Shown piece by piece: positions 28,166 to 36,584 of a stretch of 64,000 bases of DNA (position 1 is the stretch's first letter; the number at the start of each line of letters is the position of its first letter). Below the pieces are notes generated by a model that was not told where the DNA came from, made no database searches, and saw nothing but the letters and a program-made list of their open reading frames with translations. This stretch comes from Cupriavidus oxalaticus (lineage in GTDB: Bacteria > Pseudomonadota > Gammaproteobacteria > Burkholderiales > Burkholderiaceae): assembly GCF_004768545.1 (NCBI RefSeq), contig NZ_CP038635.1:1860001-1924000 (forward strand), written 5' to 3'. The position numbers were made by a program, and so were the translations under genes.

Positions 28166-30103
28166 ATGACGCAGCTCACTACACGCGTGCAGGCAGCCGC
28201 CGACCTGGTGCAGCCAGACCCCTACCGGCCGAGGCTGACGGTGACGGCGCTTGCCGATATCCGCCGCTTCGAGCAGACACCGCTGGCCGAGCGCCGCCTG
28301 CCCGACAGCACCTATGAGTTGCTGCGGCTGGCGCGCGACCGCGCGCCGGAGGCGCCCGCCCTGCACTATTTCACCTCCGGCGACGAACTGGCGAAGTCGG
28401 TCACCATCACCCATGCGCAGATGTTCGGGCGCATCACGCAGACCGCCAACCTGCTGCACTCGCTCGGCCTCGGCGCCGGTGACGTGATCGGGGTGCTGAT
28501 GCCGGTGACGCCGGAATCGCAGTACGCGATCTGGGGCAGCGAGGCCACCGGCATTGCCTGCCCGGTCAACTGGATGCTCGAGCCCGAGATCATCGCGGCG
28601 CTGCTGCGCAACGCCGGCGCCAAGGCGGTGATCGCCTACGGTCCCGACCCGGATATCGAAGCCTGGAACAAGGCCATGCTGGTGCGCCGCGAATTGCCCG
28701 GCGTGCAGCACTGGATCAAGGCGGGCGGCGGCAAGGCGAGCGAGCCGGGCATCGTCGACCTGGACGCCGCGCTCGAGCGCTTCGACGCCGAGTCGCTCGA
28801 CAGCCAGCGCGTGTTCTCCCCGGGCGACACCGCTTCGATGTTCCATACCGGCGGCACCACCGGCACGCCCAAGCTGGCGCTGCACACCCATGGCAATGAA
28901 GTGGCGATGGCGTGGATCAGCGCGATGCAGATCGACGTGCAGCCCGAGGATGTCCGCGTCTGCGGCGTGCCGATGTTCCACGTCACCGGCGTGCTGACCA
29001 ATTGCCTGATGCCGCTGGCCCGCGGCGCCTCGGTGGTGATGCTGACGTCCAGCGGCTGGCGCGATCCCTCTGTCATCCGCAACCTCTGGCAGATCGTCGA
29101 GCACTTCGGCGTCACCGCGCTCGGCATGGTGCCGAGCGTGGTCAACATGGCGCTGAATATCCCGGTCGGCGACGCCGACATCAGCTCGCTCAAGGCGGCC
29201 AGCTGCGGCACCGCGCCGTTGTCGGTGGCCGTTGCCGAAGCCTTCGAACGACTGACCGGCGCGCTGATCTTCGAGGGCTACGGCCTGACCGAAGGGACCG
29301 CGCTCAGCGCCACCAACCCGCGCTATGGCCAGCGCCGCATCGGCTCCATCGGCCTGCCGATGGCCTACCAGGAGATGAAGGTCGTCAAGGTGGTGGACGG
29401 GCGCATCCAGCGCGACTGCGCGCCGGGGGAACCCGGTATCGTGGTGGTGCGCGGTCCCAACATCTTCGCGGGCTACCTGAATCCCGAGCAGAACAAGGGC
29501 ATCTGGTTCGACGGCGGCTGGTTCAATACCGGCGACCTGGGTTATGCGGACGAGGACGGCTACTTCTGGCTGACCGGGCGGGCCAAGGACCTGATCATCC
29601 GCGGGGGCAACAATATCGACCCGCGCATGATCGAAGAGGCGCTGTATCGCCATCCCGAGGTCTTCGATGCCGCCGCGGTCGGCCTGCCTGACGCACACGC
29701 CGGGGAGCTGCCGGTGGCGTATGTCGCGCTCAAGCCGGGCAGCACCTACCCGCTCGGCCGGATCAAGCACTACGCCTATGAGGTGATCCCGGAACGCGCC
29801 GCCGTGCCCAAGCAGTTCTACCTGGTCGATGCCATTCCCAAGACCGCGGTCGGCAAGATCCAGAAGAATGCGCTGCGCAGCGACGCCGTGCTGCGGGCGC
29901 AACGGCAGATGCTTGCCGAGGTCAATGCGCAGTCGCCCGTGCCGCTTGTCGATATCCGCATCGACGACCGGGGCGATCAGGGGCTGCTGTCCACGCTGGT
30001 GCTGCCGTCCGCGCTGAGCGCCGAAGAGCGGGAGGCCGCGGTCGCGAGCATCGACAAGGCCTTCACGACGCTGACGATCAAGTACGCGGTGGTCTACGAA
30101 TAG
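28166..30103 (+). CDS. acyl-CoA synthetase (AMP-forming), long form
   Basis: Activates a carboxylic acid to its CoA thioester with ATP. 645 residues; phosphate loop HTGGTTGTPK near residue 228, YGLTEGTALS (A5 motif), GWFNTGDLGYADEDGYFWLTGR cut as A7-A8 (TGDLGYADEDGY), and the catalytic lysine K564 in KTAVGKIQK. Longer than the usual 540-560 because of an N-terminal extension of about 45 residues and a C-terminal segment of about 60 residues past the A10 lysine (SAEEREAAVASIDKAFTTL). It resembles FadD-like and cyclohexanecarboxylate-type ligases in the core. Likely gate-keeper of the operon's pathway; substrate unknown. Confidence 0.92.
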   Translation: MTQLTTRVQAAADLVQPDPYRPRLTVTALADIRRFEQTPLAERRLPDSTYELLRLARDRAPEAPALHYFTSGDELAKSVTITHAQMFGRITQTANLLHSLGLGAGDVIGVLMPVTPESQYAIWGSEATGIACPVNWMLEPEIIAALLRNAGAKAVIAYGPDPDIEAWNKAMLVRRELPGVQHWIKAGGGKASEPGIVDLDAALERFDAESLDSQRVFSPGDTASMFHTGGTTGTPKLALHTHGNEVAMAWISAMQIDVQPEDVRVCGVPMFHVTGVLTNCLMPLARGASVVMLTSSGWRDPSVIRNLWQIVEHFGVTALGMVPSVVNMALNIPVGDADISSLKAASCGTAPLSVAVAEAFERLTGALIFEGYGLTEGTALSATNPRYGQRRIGSIGLPMAYQEMKVVKVVDGRIQRDCAPGEPGIVVVRGPNIFAGYLNPEQNKGIWFDGGWFNTGDLGYADEDGYFWLTGRAKDLIIRGGNNIDPRMIEEALYRHPEVFDAAAVGLPDAHAGELPVAYVALKPGSTYPLGRIKHYAYEVIPERAAVPKQFYLVDAIPKTAVGKIQKNALRSDAVLRAQRQMLAEVNAQSPVPLVDIRIDDRGDQGLLSTLVLPSALSAEEREAAVASIDKAFTTLTIKYAVVYE

Positions 30104-30143
30104 TCCGCAGTCCGCCCGGCAGCTCTCACCAGAAGCAGTGCCT

Positions 30144-30179
30144 GCCGGCAGCCGCCCCATCGCGGGATGCGCTGCCGGC
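30144..30179 (+). repeat. intercistronic stem-loop between ligase and Bug genes
   Basis: Perfect 9-bp arms GCCGGCAGC (30144-30152) and GCTGCCGGC (30171-30179) with an 18-base loop that can pair partly inside (CCCC/CGGG). No T-tract follows. It may protect the upstream mRNA end or set a different level for the receptor, as such hairpins do in other transport operons. Confidence 0.55.
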
Positions 30180-30205
30180 CAGCACAATCCATAGAGGAGA
30201 CAACC

Positions 30206-31207
30206 ATGACTATCCAGCTATCGCGCCGGCGCCTGCTGCAAACGGCCTGCGGCGCCGTGCCGGCCATGCTCGCGCCATCCTGGCTGCGCGCCGAAGGGAC
30301 CTATCCGGGCAAGCCGGTTGTGGTCAAGGTCGCATTTCCCGCCGGCGGGCCGGCCGATGAGTCGATCCGCGCGGCAGCCGTCGTGATGAAGCGAAGCCTT
30401 GGGCAGAACGTCATTGCCGACAACCTGCCGGGGGCGAGCGGCTCTATCTGTGCCATGAACGTGCTGCGCGCCGCCAACGACGGCTACACCCTGCTGGGAA
30501 CGACCGGCATCGACTTCCTGGTCGCGCCGCTGACCATCGCATCGGCCAGGTATGCGCCGGAGAAGTTCAAGCTGGCGGGCTTCAGCGGGATTTCCGACTT
30601 CATCCTGGTGTCGAATCCCACGTTGTCGTTCAAAAACGTCGACGAGGTCATCGCCTACGCGAAGAACCCGAAGAACCGCCCGTTGTCACTGGCGCACTGG
30701 GGCCCAGGCTCGGCACCCCACCTGGTCGGCGCCGACTTCCAGGCCCGTACCGGCGTGCGCTTCCTGGAAGTCCCGTACAAGGGCGCGGCACCGGTCACCA
30801 GCGATATCGCGGGTGCGCAGGTAGACCTGACCTTCATTCCGATGGGCGGCCCGACCTACGGCATGATCAAGTCCGGCCGCTTCCGGCCGATCGGCGTCGC
30901 CAGCAAGGCACGGCATCCGTCGCTGCCCGATGTGCCGGCGCTAGCCGAAACCAGCGGACTTGCCGACTTCGAGTACAGCCAGTGGGCAGGGGTGCTGGCG
31001 CCGCCGGACACCCCGGACCCCGTGGCGGCACGGCTGGTGGAAGCCATGAATGCCTGGGTGGGCAGCCCGGAAAACCGCACCCGGCGCTCCGTCAACCTGC
31101 AGCGCGCGATCGAGCCGATGACGATGGCGCAGGCACAAGCCTTCCTGAGCACCGAACACGCCAAGCTGACCCGTATCGCCAGGAGCCTGAAGCTCGCCGG
31201 CCAGTAG
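30206..31207 (+). CDS. Bug-type periplasmic receptor (tripartite tricarboxylate transporter family)
   Basis: Periplasmic solute-binding protein of the Bug/TctC family, greatly expanded in Burkholderiales. 333 residues; the signal is unusual, MTIQLSRRRLLQTACG, with a twin-arginine-like RRRLL and cleavage near LRAEG. Family segments follow: YPGKPVVVKVAFPAGGPADE, DNLPGASGSI, AANDGYTLLGTT, PDVPALAET. AGAGGAGACAACC precedes the start at 30206. No TctA/TctB membrane genes are near, which is normal for orphan Bug proteins. Probably binds the pathway substrate for delivery or sensing. Confidence 0.92.
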   Translation: MTIQLSRRRLLQTACGAVPAMLAPSWLRAEGTYPGKPVVVKVAFPAGGPADESIRAAAVVMKRSLGQNVIADNLPGASGSICAMNVLRAANDGYTLLGTTGIDFLVAPLTIASARYAPEKFKLAGFSGISDFILVSNPTLSFKNVDEVIAYAKNPKNRPLSLAHWGPGSAPHLVGADFQARTGVRFLEVPYKGAAPVTSDIAGAQVDLTFIPMGGPTYGMIKSGRFRPIGVASKARHPSLPDVPALAETSGLADFEYSQWAGVLAPPDTPDPVAARLVEAMNAWVGSPENRTRRSVNLQRAIEPMTMAQAQAFLSTEHAKLTRIARSLKLAGQ

Positions 31208-31220
31208 GTCGGACAGTAAT

Positions 31221-31240
31221 GCCCGGCGGCAATGCCGGGC
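31221..31240. terminator. convergent stem-loop
   Basis: Perfect 7-bp stem GCCCGGC/GCCGGGC (31221-31227, 31234-31240) between the convergent Bug and crotonase genes. No clear U-run on either strand, so termination is plausible but not certain. Confidence 0.55.
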
Positions 31241-31255
31241 AGCCGCGCGCCGCGG

Positions 31256-32065
31256 CTATGCCGGATCGCCGCGGCGCAAGCGGGCAAAGTCCACGGGACG
31301 CTTCTCCAGGAAGGCGGCGATGCCCTCCGCGGCTTCTGCGCCGCCCTGGGCCACGGCCATCGATACCCGTTCCGCTTCGAGCTGGTCATCGAGCGTGCGT
31401 TCGTGCGCATGCCGGCACAGCGCCTTGATCGAAGCCAGCGCCTGCTGCGGGCCCTGGGCAAGCCGCGCCGCCAGCGCGATCGCCGCCGCGCCGGCCTGCC
31501 CCGCCTCCACCAGCTGGTTGACCACGCCGAACTGCTGCAACTGCTCGGCCGTGATCCGGTCGCCGCTCAACGCGAGCTGCGTCAGCACCTGCCGCGACAG
31601 GCTCTGCGCCAGCAGGCCCGTGATGCCGCCATCGGGTGTCAGCCCCACTTTTACATAGGCAATCGAGAAGGCCGCGCCGGCGGATGCCACCAGCAGGTCG
31701 CAGGCCAGTGCCAGCGAGAAGCCCGCGCCCGCCGCGCCGCCCTCCACCGCTGCGACGATCGGCTTGGGAAAGTCGCGCAGCTTGCATACGACGTCGTGCA
31801 GGTGCCCCAGCTTCGCGATGCGCTCGTCGTAAGTCAGTTCGCGCCGCTTGCTGATCAATGTCAGGTCGCCGCCCGCACAGAAGTAGTCGCCGGCGCCGGT
31901 CAGCACGATAGCGCCGATCGCCGGATCGTCCGCGGCGGCGGCCAGAGCGGCGCGGATGTTGTCATAAAGATCCGCCGCGATGGCGTTGCGCTTGCCCGGA
32001 TTGTTGATGGTGAGCACGCGCACGCTGCCTTCGGTGCGTTGCAACAGGGAGGAAAAATTCGTCAT
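31256..32065 (-). CDS. crotonase family protein, PaaG-like isomerase
   Basis: 269-residue crotonase fold. The oxyanion hole (GAGDYFCAGGDL; GGAAGAGFSLALACDL) is intact, but the two glutamates of enoyl-CoA hydratase are replaced: S at the first position and a Tyr-Val-Lys stretch at the second, followed by VGLTPDGG. This pattern (..KLGLxPDxGG..) is that of PaaG, the ring-epoxide isomerase of phenylacetate degradation, so isomerase activity is more likely than hydration. Last gene of a four-gene minus-strand operon (thiolase, MaoC, PanE-like, this gene). Confidence 0.88.
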   Translation of the reverse strand: MTNFSSLLQRTEGSVRVLTINNPGKRNAIAADLYDNIRAALAAAADDPAIGAIVLTGAGDYFCAGGDLTLISKRRELTYDERIAKLGHLHDVVCKLRDFPKPIVAAVEGGAAGAGFSLALACDLLVASAGAAFSIAYVKVGLTPDGGITGLLAQSLSRQVLTQLALSGDRITAEQLQQFGVVNQLVEAGQAGAAAIALAARLAQGPQQALASIKALCRHAHERTLDDQLEAERVSMAVAQGGAEAAEGIAAFLEKRPVDFARLRRGDPA

Positions 32066-32102
32066 GTCGTGATTCTTGATGGCTTGAGTGGGCGGACGCG
32101 GT

Positions 32103-33041
32103 TCAGGCAGTAGCCTGGCTGGCAGCGCGCTGGCGCTCGTAGACCTGGAGGTGGCAATAGGCCGTGCGGCTCAACGGCAGCTCGTTCCCGTGGGCGGCGG
32201 CGCGCCGGATCAGGTCGCCGACGATGGCGTCGGCTTCGATGCGTGGCGCGCCCTGCGCAATGTCCCGCATCATCGACGCGGCCCAGGTCGAGGTTTCGTC
32301 CAGCAGCCGTGACTGCATGGCGGCCGCAACGGGTTCGGGAATGGCATGGCCGCACAGTCGCGCCACCGTGCGGCATTCGGCCATTGCATCGAGCATCAGC
32401 CGGCGGCCATCCTGCGTCTTCATGATGTCCGCCACCGAGCCGCGCATCAGGCATGTCATCACTGCCCCGGCGGCGATCATGGCCCATTTGTTCCAGAGTT
32501 CCTGCCCGATGGCGCCCGATATTTCACGCGTGCCCGCCGCTCGCGACAGCAGCGCGTGGAATTCCGCGGCAATTGCCGACGCCTGCGCGGCACGCGACCC
32601 GATCACGAGCCGGTCCATGCGGCCGGCGTGCATGACGGTTCCGTCCGCCGCCAGCGTGGTCGCAATGTAGGCGACCCCACCCAGCACGCGTTCCCTGCCA
32701 AAGCACTGGTCGAGCGAGTCATAGGCGCCGAGCCCGTTGAGCAAGGGCAGCACCGCGGTGTCCCGGCCCACGGCGGGACTGACCGCCCGGATCGCGTCGG
32801 CCAGGTCGTAGGTCTTGCATGCCAGCAGGATGAGGTCGTACTGCGCGTCTACCTGGCCCGCCAGCGCGGTCCTGACCGGGCGATGGAAGTCGCCGAGTTC
32901 GCTGCGTATGGCAAGGCCGTGGCGTTCCAGCGCCTGTGCGCGGCCGGGCCGCACCAGGAAGGTGACGTCCGCGCCCGCCTCGATCAGCCGCGCGCCGTAG
33001 TAGCCGCCCATGGCGCCGGCGCCGAGTACCAGTATCTTCAT
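32103..33041 (-). CDS. 2-dehydropantoate 2-reductase family protein (PanE-like)
   Basis: NADP-dependent oxidoreductase of the ketopantoate reductase/ApbA family. 312 residues with the N-terminal [13 protein letters not shown] dinucleotide motif, [15 protein letters not shown] and [13 protein letters not shown], and a C-terminal helical domain containing [18 protein letters not shown] (Lys and Asn positions kept). It lies inside a degradative operon with 11 bases to the MaoC gene, so a catabolic 2-keto or 3-keto acid reductase/hydroxyacid dehydrogenase role is more likely than pantothenate synthesis. The panE symbol is therefore withheld. Confidence 0.85.
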   Translation of the reverse strand: MKILVLGAGAMGGYYGARLIEAGADVTFLVRPGRAQALERHGLAIRSELGDFHRPVRTALAGQVDAQYDLILLACKTYDLADAIRAVSPAVGRDTAVLPLLNGLGAYDSLDQCFGRERVLGGVAYIATTLAADGTVMHAGRMDRLVIGSRAAQASAIAAEFHALLSRAAGTREISGAIGQELWNKWAMIAAGAVMTCLMRGSVADIMKTQDGRRLMLDAMAECRTVARLCGHAIPEPVAAAMQSRLLDETSTWAASMMRDIAQGAPRIEADAIVGDLIRRAAAHGNELPLSRTAYCHLQVYERQRAASQATA

Positions 33042-33053
33042 GGTGCCTCCCGA

Positions 33054-33512
33054 CTACGCCGTGCCGCCGGGACGGCACTGCACCACCAGGTTGACGACGC
33101 CGGCCTGCACCGCTTCGTCATGCTGGTTGAAGGTCGTGATGCGCACCTTGACGATGCCCTGGTCAGGACGCGATTTGGACGTCCGCACCTCCAGGATCTC
33201 GCTCTCGACACGCAGTGCATCGCCGGGCCGCACCGGCCTGGGCCAGCGCAGCTCCTCGAAGCCCGCGCCGATGATGCCGCCCGCGGGCCGGAGCTCGCCG
33301 TCGACCAGCAGGCGCATGGTCAGCGCCGCCGTGTGCCAGCCGCTCGCGGCCAGGCCGCGGAACAGCGTGTCGCGGGCAGCGGCTTCATCGAGGTGGAACG
33401 GCTGCGGGTCGAACTCGGCAGCGAAGGACTTGATCCGCTCGGGCTCGACGGTCAGCCGCCCCGAACCATATTTCTGGCCTGGCGCCAGATCCTCGATAAA
33501 TTGGATGTTCAT
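33054..33512 (-). CDS. MaoC family (R)-specific enoyl-CoA hydratase
   Basis: 152-residue single hot-dog protein. The catalytic pair is visible as D35 and H40 in FDPQPFHLDEAAA, followed by GLAASGWHTAAL, the usual MaoC landmark. Start MNIQFIEDLAPGQKYGSG is typical. It hydrates 2-enoyl-CoA or dehydrates (R)-3-hydroxyacyl-CoA. Sits between the thiolase and PanE-like genes in one operon. Confidence 0.92.
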   Translation of the reverse strand: MNIQFIEDLAPGQKYGSGRLTVEPERIKSFAAEFDPQPFHLDEAAARDTLFRGLAASGWHTAALTMRLLVDGELRPAGGIIGAGFEELRWPRPVRPGDALRVESEILEVRTSKSRPDQGIVKVRITTFNQHDEAVQAGVVNLVVQCRPGGTA

Positions 33513-33554
33513 GGTTTGCTCCTCCAGGTGTTGATTGCGACGGCAACCGACGGA

Positions 33555-34742
33555 TCAGGCCAGGGCCTCGAGCGCCAGCGCGATTCCTTGTCCTCCGCCG
33601 ATGCACAGCGTGACGATGCCGCGCCGGATGCCGTCCGCGCGCATCGCATGCAGCAGGCGCGTCGTCAGCACCGCGCCGGTCGCGCCGATCGGGTGGCCGT
33701 GGGCGATCGCGCCGCCGTCGACATTGATAATGTCGTGGGGCAAGCCCAGTTCCGCCGCCACGGCCAGCGGCACGGCGGCAAAGGCTTCGTTGATCTCGAT
33801 GCGCTCGATGTCGCCCAGCGCCCAGCCGGCGCGCTGCAACGCCTGCCGCACCGCCGGGACGGGACCCAGGCCGAACATGCCGGGCTCGACGGCGCCGACC
33901 CCGTAGGCCACCAGCCGGCCAAGCGGCTCCAGCCCGCGGGCTTCGGCCAGCGAACGCTCCGCCACGATCATGGCCGCGGCGCCGCTGTTGAGCCCGGGAG
34001 CATTGCCGGCGGTGATGGTGCCGTCGGGGCGGAACGCCGGCTTGAGCCGGCCGAGCGCCTCCAGCGTGGTATCGGGCCGGTTGGCTTCATCCACCTCGAA
34101 AGACGTCGTACCGCCCTTGCCCTTGACCGCCACGCCGGCGATCTGGCCGGCGAACCGGCCGTTCGCCTGTGCCCGCGCGAAATTGCGCTGCGAACGTTCG
34201 GCCCAGCGATCCTGCGCCTCGCGGCTGAGCTCATAGCGGGCGGCAAGGTCCTCGGTATGCCATCCGGAATGCTCGCCCGAGAAGGCGTCGTGCAGTCCGT
34301 CGTACAGCATGCTGTCACGCAGCACGGCATCGCCCATGCGCTGGCCCCAGCGGCCGGACGTCATCAGGTAAGGCGCGCGGTCCATGTTCTCCATGCCGCC
34401 GGCGACGGCGATGTCGACATAGCCGAGGCGCACCTCGTCGGCGGCCGTGGCGATCGCCTGCGCGCCCGAGCCGCAGACGCGGTTCACGGTCATCGCCGGA
34501 ACCGACACCGGCAGCCCCGCGCCGATGGCGGCCTGCCGTGCCGGATTCATCCGGTTGCCGGCCTGGATCACATTGCCGAACACCACGCTGCCGACCTCGC
34601 CCGGATCGATACCCGCGCGTTCCACGCTGGCCCGGATCGCCGCGGCGCCGAGTTCGGTTGCCGCAATGGACTTCAATGAGCCGTTGTAGGCGCCAATGGC
34701 GGTCCGCACCGGCTGACACAGCACGACATCTCTTGCATGCAT
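33555..34742 (-). CDS. acetyl-CoA acetyltransferase/thiolase
   Basis: 395-residue thiolase with C90 (NRVCGSGAQA), H350 (AHGHPIGATGA) and C380 (LCIGGGQG) and NEAFAAVP. The GHPIGATGA and CIGGGQG motifs are of the biosynthetic/acetoacetyl type, differing from the thiolase at 26159 ([15 protein letters not shown]). First gene of the minus-strand operon. Together with MaoC and the PaaG-like enzyme it completes a beta-oxidation-like module lacking an acyl-CoA dehydrogenase in the window. Confidence 0.93.
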   Translation of the reverse strand: MHARDVVLCQPVRTAIGAYNGSLKSIAATELGAAAIRASVERAGIDPGEVGSVVFGNVIQAGNRMNPARQAAIGAGLPVSVPAMTVNRVCGSGAQAIATAADEVRLGYVDIAVAGGMENMDRAPYLMTSGRWGQRMGDAVLRDSMLYDGLHDAFSGEHSGWHTEDLAARYELSREAQDRWAERSQRNFARAQANGRFAGQIAGVAVKGKGGTTSFEVDEANRPDTTLEALGRLKPAFRPDGTITAGNAPGLNSGAAAMIVAERSLAEARGLEPLGRLVAYGVGAVEPGMFGLGPVPAVRQALQRAGWALGDIERIEINEAFAAVPLAVAAELGLPHDIINVDGGAIAHGHPIGATGAVLTTRLLHAMRADGIRRGIVTLCIGGGQGIALALEALA

Positions 34743-34770
34743 TGCTTTCTCCCTGCCAAAAAACCAATGA

Positions 34771-34971
34771 TCAATCGGTCACACGCGCTTCAGTCGTGGC
34801 GCCCTGCGGCAAACGCCCGGCGGCCGGCTCCTGAAGGTTGCAATACGTATTGCCTGCCCGCGAACAGGCCACGCCGGTGTCACGCGGGCGCTCATTGCCA
34901 GCGTAGGCCAACGTCGCCCCGCCCGCGATCAGCGCGGCACACAGCACTCGTCTGAACAGAACGGCTTTCAT
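34771..34971 (-). CDS. small secreted hypothetical protein
   Basis: 66 residues: a clear signal peptide (MKAVLFRRVLCAALIAGGATLAYA by position 1-24, cleaved after AYA) and a 42-residue mature part with two Cys (GVACSRAGNTYCNL) that could form one disulfide. An in-frame ATG at 34983 would add four residues and would overlap the emrB-like stop as TGATG; the purine-rich GGGGGCAGCG favours 34971. It directly follows the EmrB-like gene, so it may ride on that transcript. Function not known. Confidence 0.66.
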   Translation of the reverse strand: MKAVLFRRVLCAALIAGGATLAYAGNERPRDTGVACSRAGNTYCNLQEPAAGRLPQGATTEARVTD

Positions 34972-34982
34972 CGCTGCCCCCA

Positions 34983-36584
34983 TCAATGCGCATCCGCCGA
35001 CGGGCCCTTCGGCGCCCCGACCTTGCGCATCAGCGGCACCATCGCCGTGGCGATGACGAAGCAGACCAGGATCACCAGGAACGCATCGCCGAAGGTCTGC
35101 GTCTGGGCCTCGCGCCAGGCCAGCCCCCACAGTTGCCTGAGCGCGGCGGTATGCGCATCGAGGGCGTCGTGCCCGGCCGCCACGAACTGGTCGGTGAGCC
35201 CTTGCAGCACGCTGCCCATGGCTTCATTGCGGATATTCAGGTGCTCCGCCTCGCGCAGGAAATGCATGTTGCCGCGGTCGTTGAGCACGGTCGCGCACGC
35301 CGCGATGCCGATGGCGCCGCCCAGGTTGCGCATCAGGTTGAACAGGCCGGAGGCCAGCTTGAGCCGCTCCGGCGGCAGGCTGCCCAGCGTCAGGGTCACG
35401 GTGGGCGCCACGGCAAATTGCTGTGCCATGCCGCGCAGCGCCTGCGGCAGCAGTAGCTGCGCGGCGCCCCAGTCGTGGGTGATGGGCGCAAAGAACCACA
35501 TCGATACCGCGAACATCGCCAGCCCGGCCATCATCAGCCAGCGCAGGTCGACGCGGTTGGCGAGGAAGGCATAGAACGGGATCGAAGCCATCTGGAACAC
35601 GCCGGTGGAGAACACCGCCAGCCCGATGTCCAGCGCGCTGAAGCCGCGCACCCGCCCCAGGAACAGCGGCGTCAGGTAGATGGTGGCAAAGATGCCGATG
35701 CCGGTAACGAAGGAAAAGAAGCAGCCAAGTGCGAAGTTGCGATCCTTGAGCGCCCGCAGGTCGACGATCGGGTTGGCGTAGGTCAGCGTGCGCCAGATGA
35801 AGGCCACGCCCGACACGCCGGCGATCCACGCCGTCGTCAGGATCACGTCATCGTCGAACCAGTCCCAGCGCGGGCCTTCCTCCAGCGTGTATTCCAGGCA
35901 GCCCAGGAACAGCGCCATCATCACGATGCCAAGGTAATCGGCTCCGCGCACCAGCGACCAGTTCGGCCGGTCGACCTTGACCAGCAGCGGCACCGCGATG
36001 GTGACGAAGATGCCCGGCACCAGGTTGATGAAGAACAGCCAGTGCCACGAGAAATGATCGGTGATCCAGCCGCCCACCGTGGGCCCGAGCGTGGGCGCCA
36101 GCGAAGCCAGCCCGCCGACGGTGGCCGCGGCGATCACGCGCTGCGGGCCGGTGAAGAACGCGAAAGCCGTGGTGAACACCATCGGGATCATCGAGCCGCC
36201 CAGGAACCCCTGCAACGCGCGGAACACGATCATGCTGTGGATATCCCACGCCACCCCGCACAGCAGGCTGGTCACGGTGAAGCCGGCCGCCGAGGCGGCG
36301 AACAGCCAGCGCGTCGACATCACGCGCGACAGCCAGCCGGACAGCGGAATGACGATGATCTCGGCGATCAGGTAGCTGGTCTGCACCCATACCGTTTCAT
36401 CGGCGCCGGCCGACAACGCGCCGCCGATATCGCGCAGCGACGCGGAAACGATCTGGATGTCCAGCAAGGCGATAAACATGCCCACGCACATGGTGCCGAA
36501 GGCGAAGACCTTGGCGCCGGTGGACATCGCGTCCGGCGTCGTCGCCACGGCGGCCGCAGGGGTGGTCACGCTGGCCGTCGTCAT
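34983..36584 (-). CDS. DHA2 family MFS multidrug exporter (EmrB type)
   Basis: Drug:H+ antiporter with 14 transmembrane helices, 533 residues. Landmarks: ALLDIQIVSASLRDIGGAL (TM1 motif D), WVQTSYLIAEIIVIPLSGWLS around motif A, and GPTVGGWITDHFSWHWLFFIN (motif C, characteristic of exporters, residues near 160). Start at 36584 shares one base with the adaptor stop (TGATG). With the EmrA-like adaptor and the divergent outer-membrane channel it forms a tripartite export system. Substrate unknown. Confidence 0.93.
   Translation of the reverse strand: MTTASVTTPAAAVATTPDAMSTGAKVFAFGTMCVGMFIALLDIQIVSASLRDIGGALSAGADETVWVQTSYLIAEIIVIPLSGWLSRVMSTRWLFAASAAGFTVTSLLCGVAWDIHSMIVFRALQGFLGGSMIPMVFTTAFAFFTGPQRVIAAATVGGLASLAPTLGPTVGGWITDHFSWHWLFFINLVPGIFVTIAVPLLVKVDRPNWSLVRGADYLGIVMMALFLGCLEYTLEEGPRWDWFDDDVILTTAWIAGVSGVAFIWRTLTYANPIVDLRALKDRNFALGCFFSFVTGIGIFATIYLTPLFLGRVRGFSALDIGLAVFSTGVFQMASIPFYAFLANRVDLRWLMMAGLAMFAVSMWFFAPITHDWGAAQLLLPQALRGMAQQFAVAPTVTLTLGSLPPERLKLASGLFNLMRNLGGAIGIAACATVLNDRGNMHFLREAEHLNIRNEAMGSVLQGLTDQFVAAGHDALDAHTAALRQLWGLAWREAQTQTFGDAFLVILVCFVIATAMVPLMRKVGAPKGPSADAH

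Noticed and set aside
32103..33041. Calling the PanE-like gene panE of pantothenate synthesis
   Set aside because: Its place within a thiolase-MaoC-crotonase operon makes a catabolic role more likely; the family fold alone does not fix the substrate.
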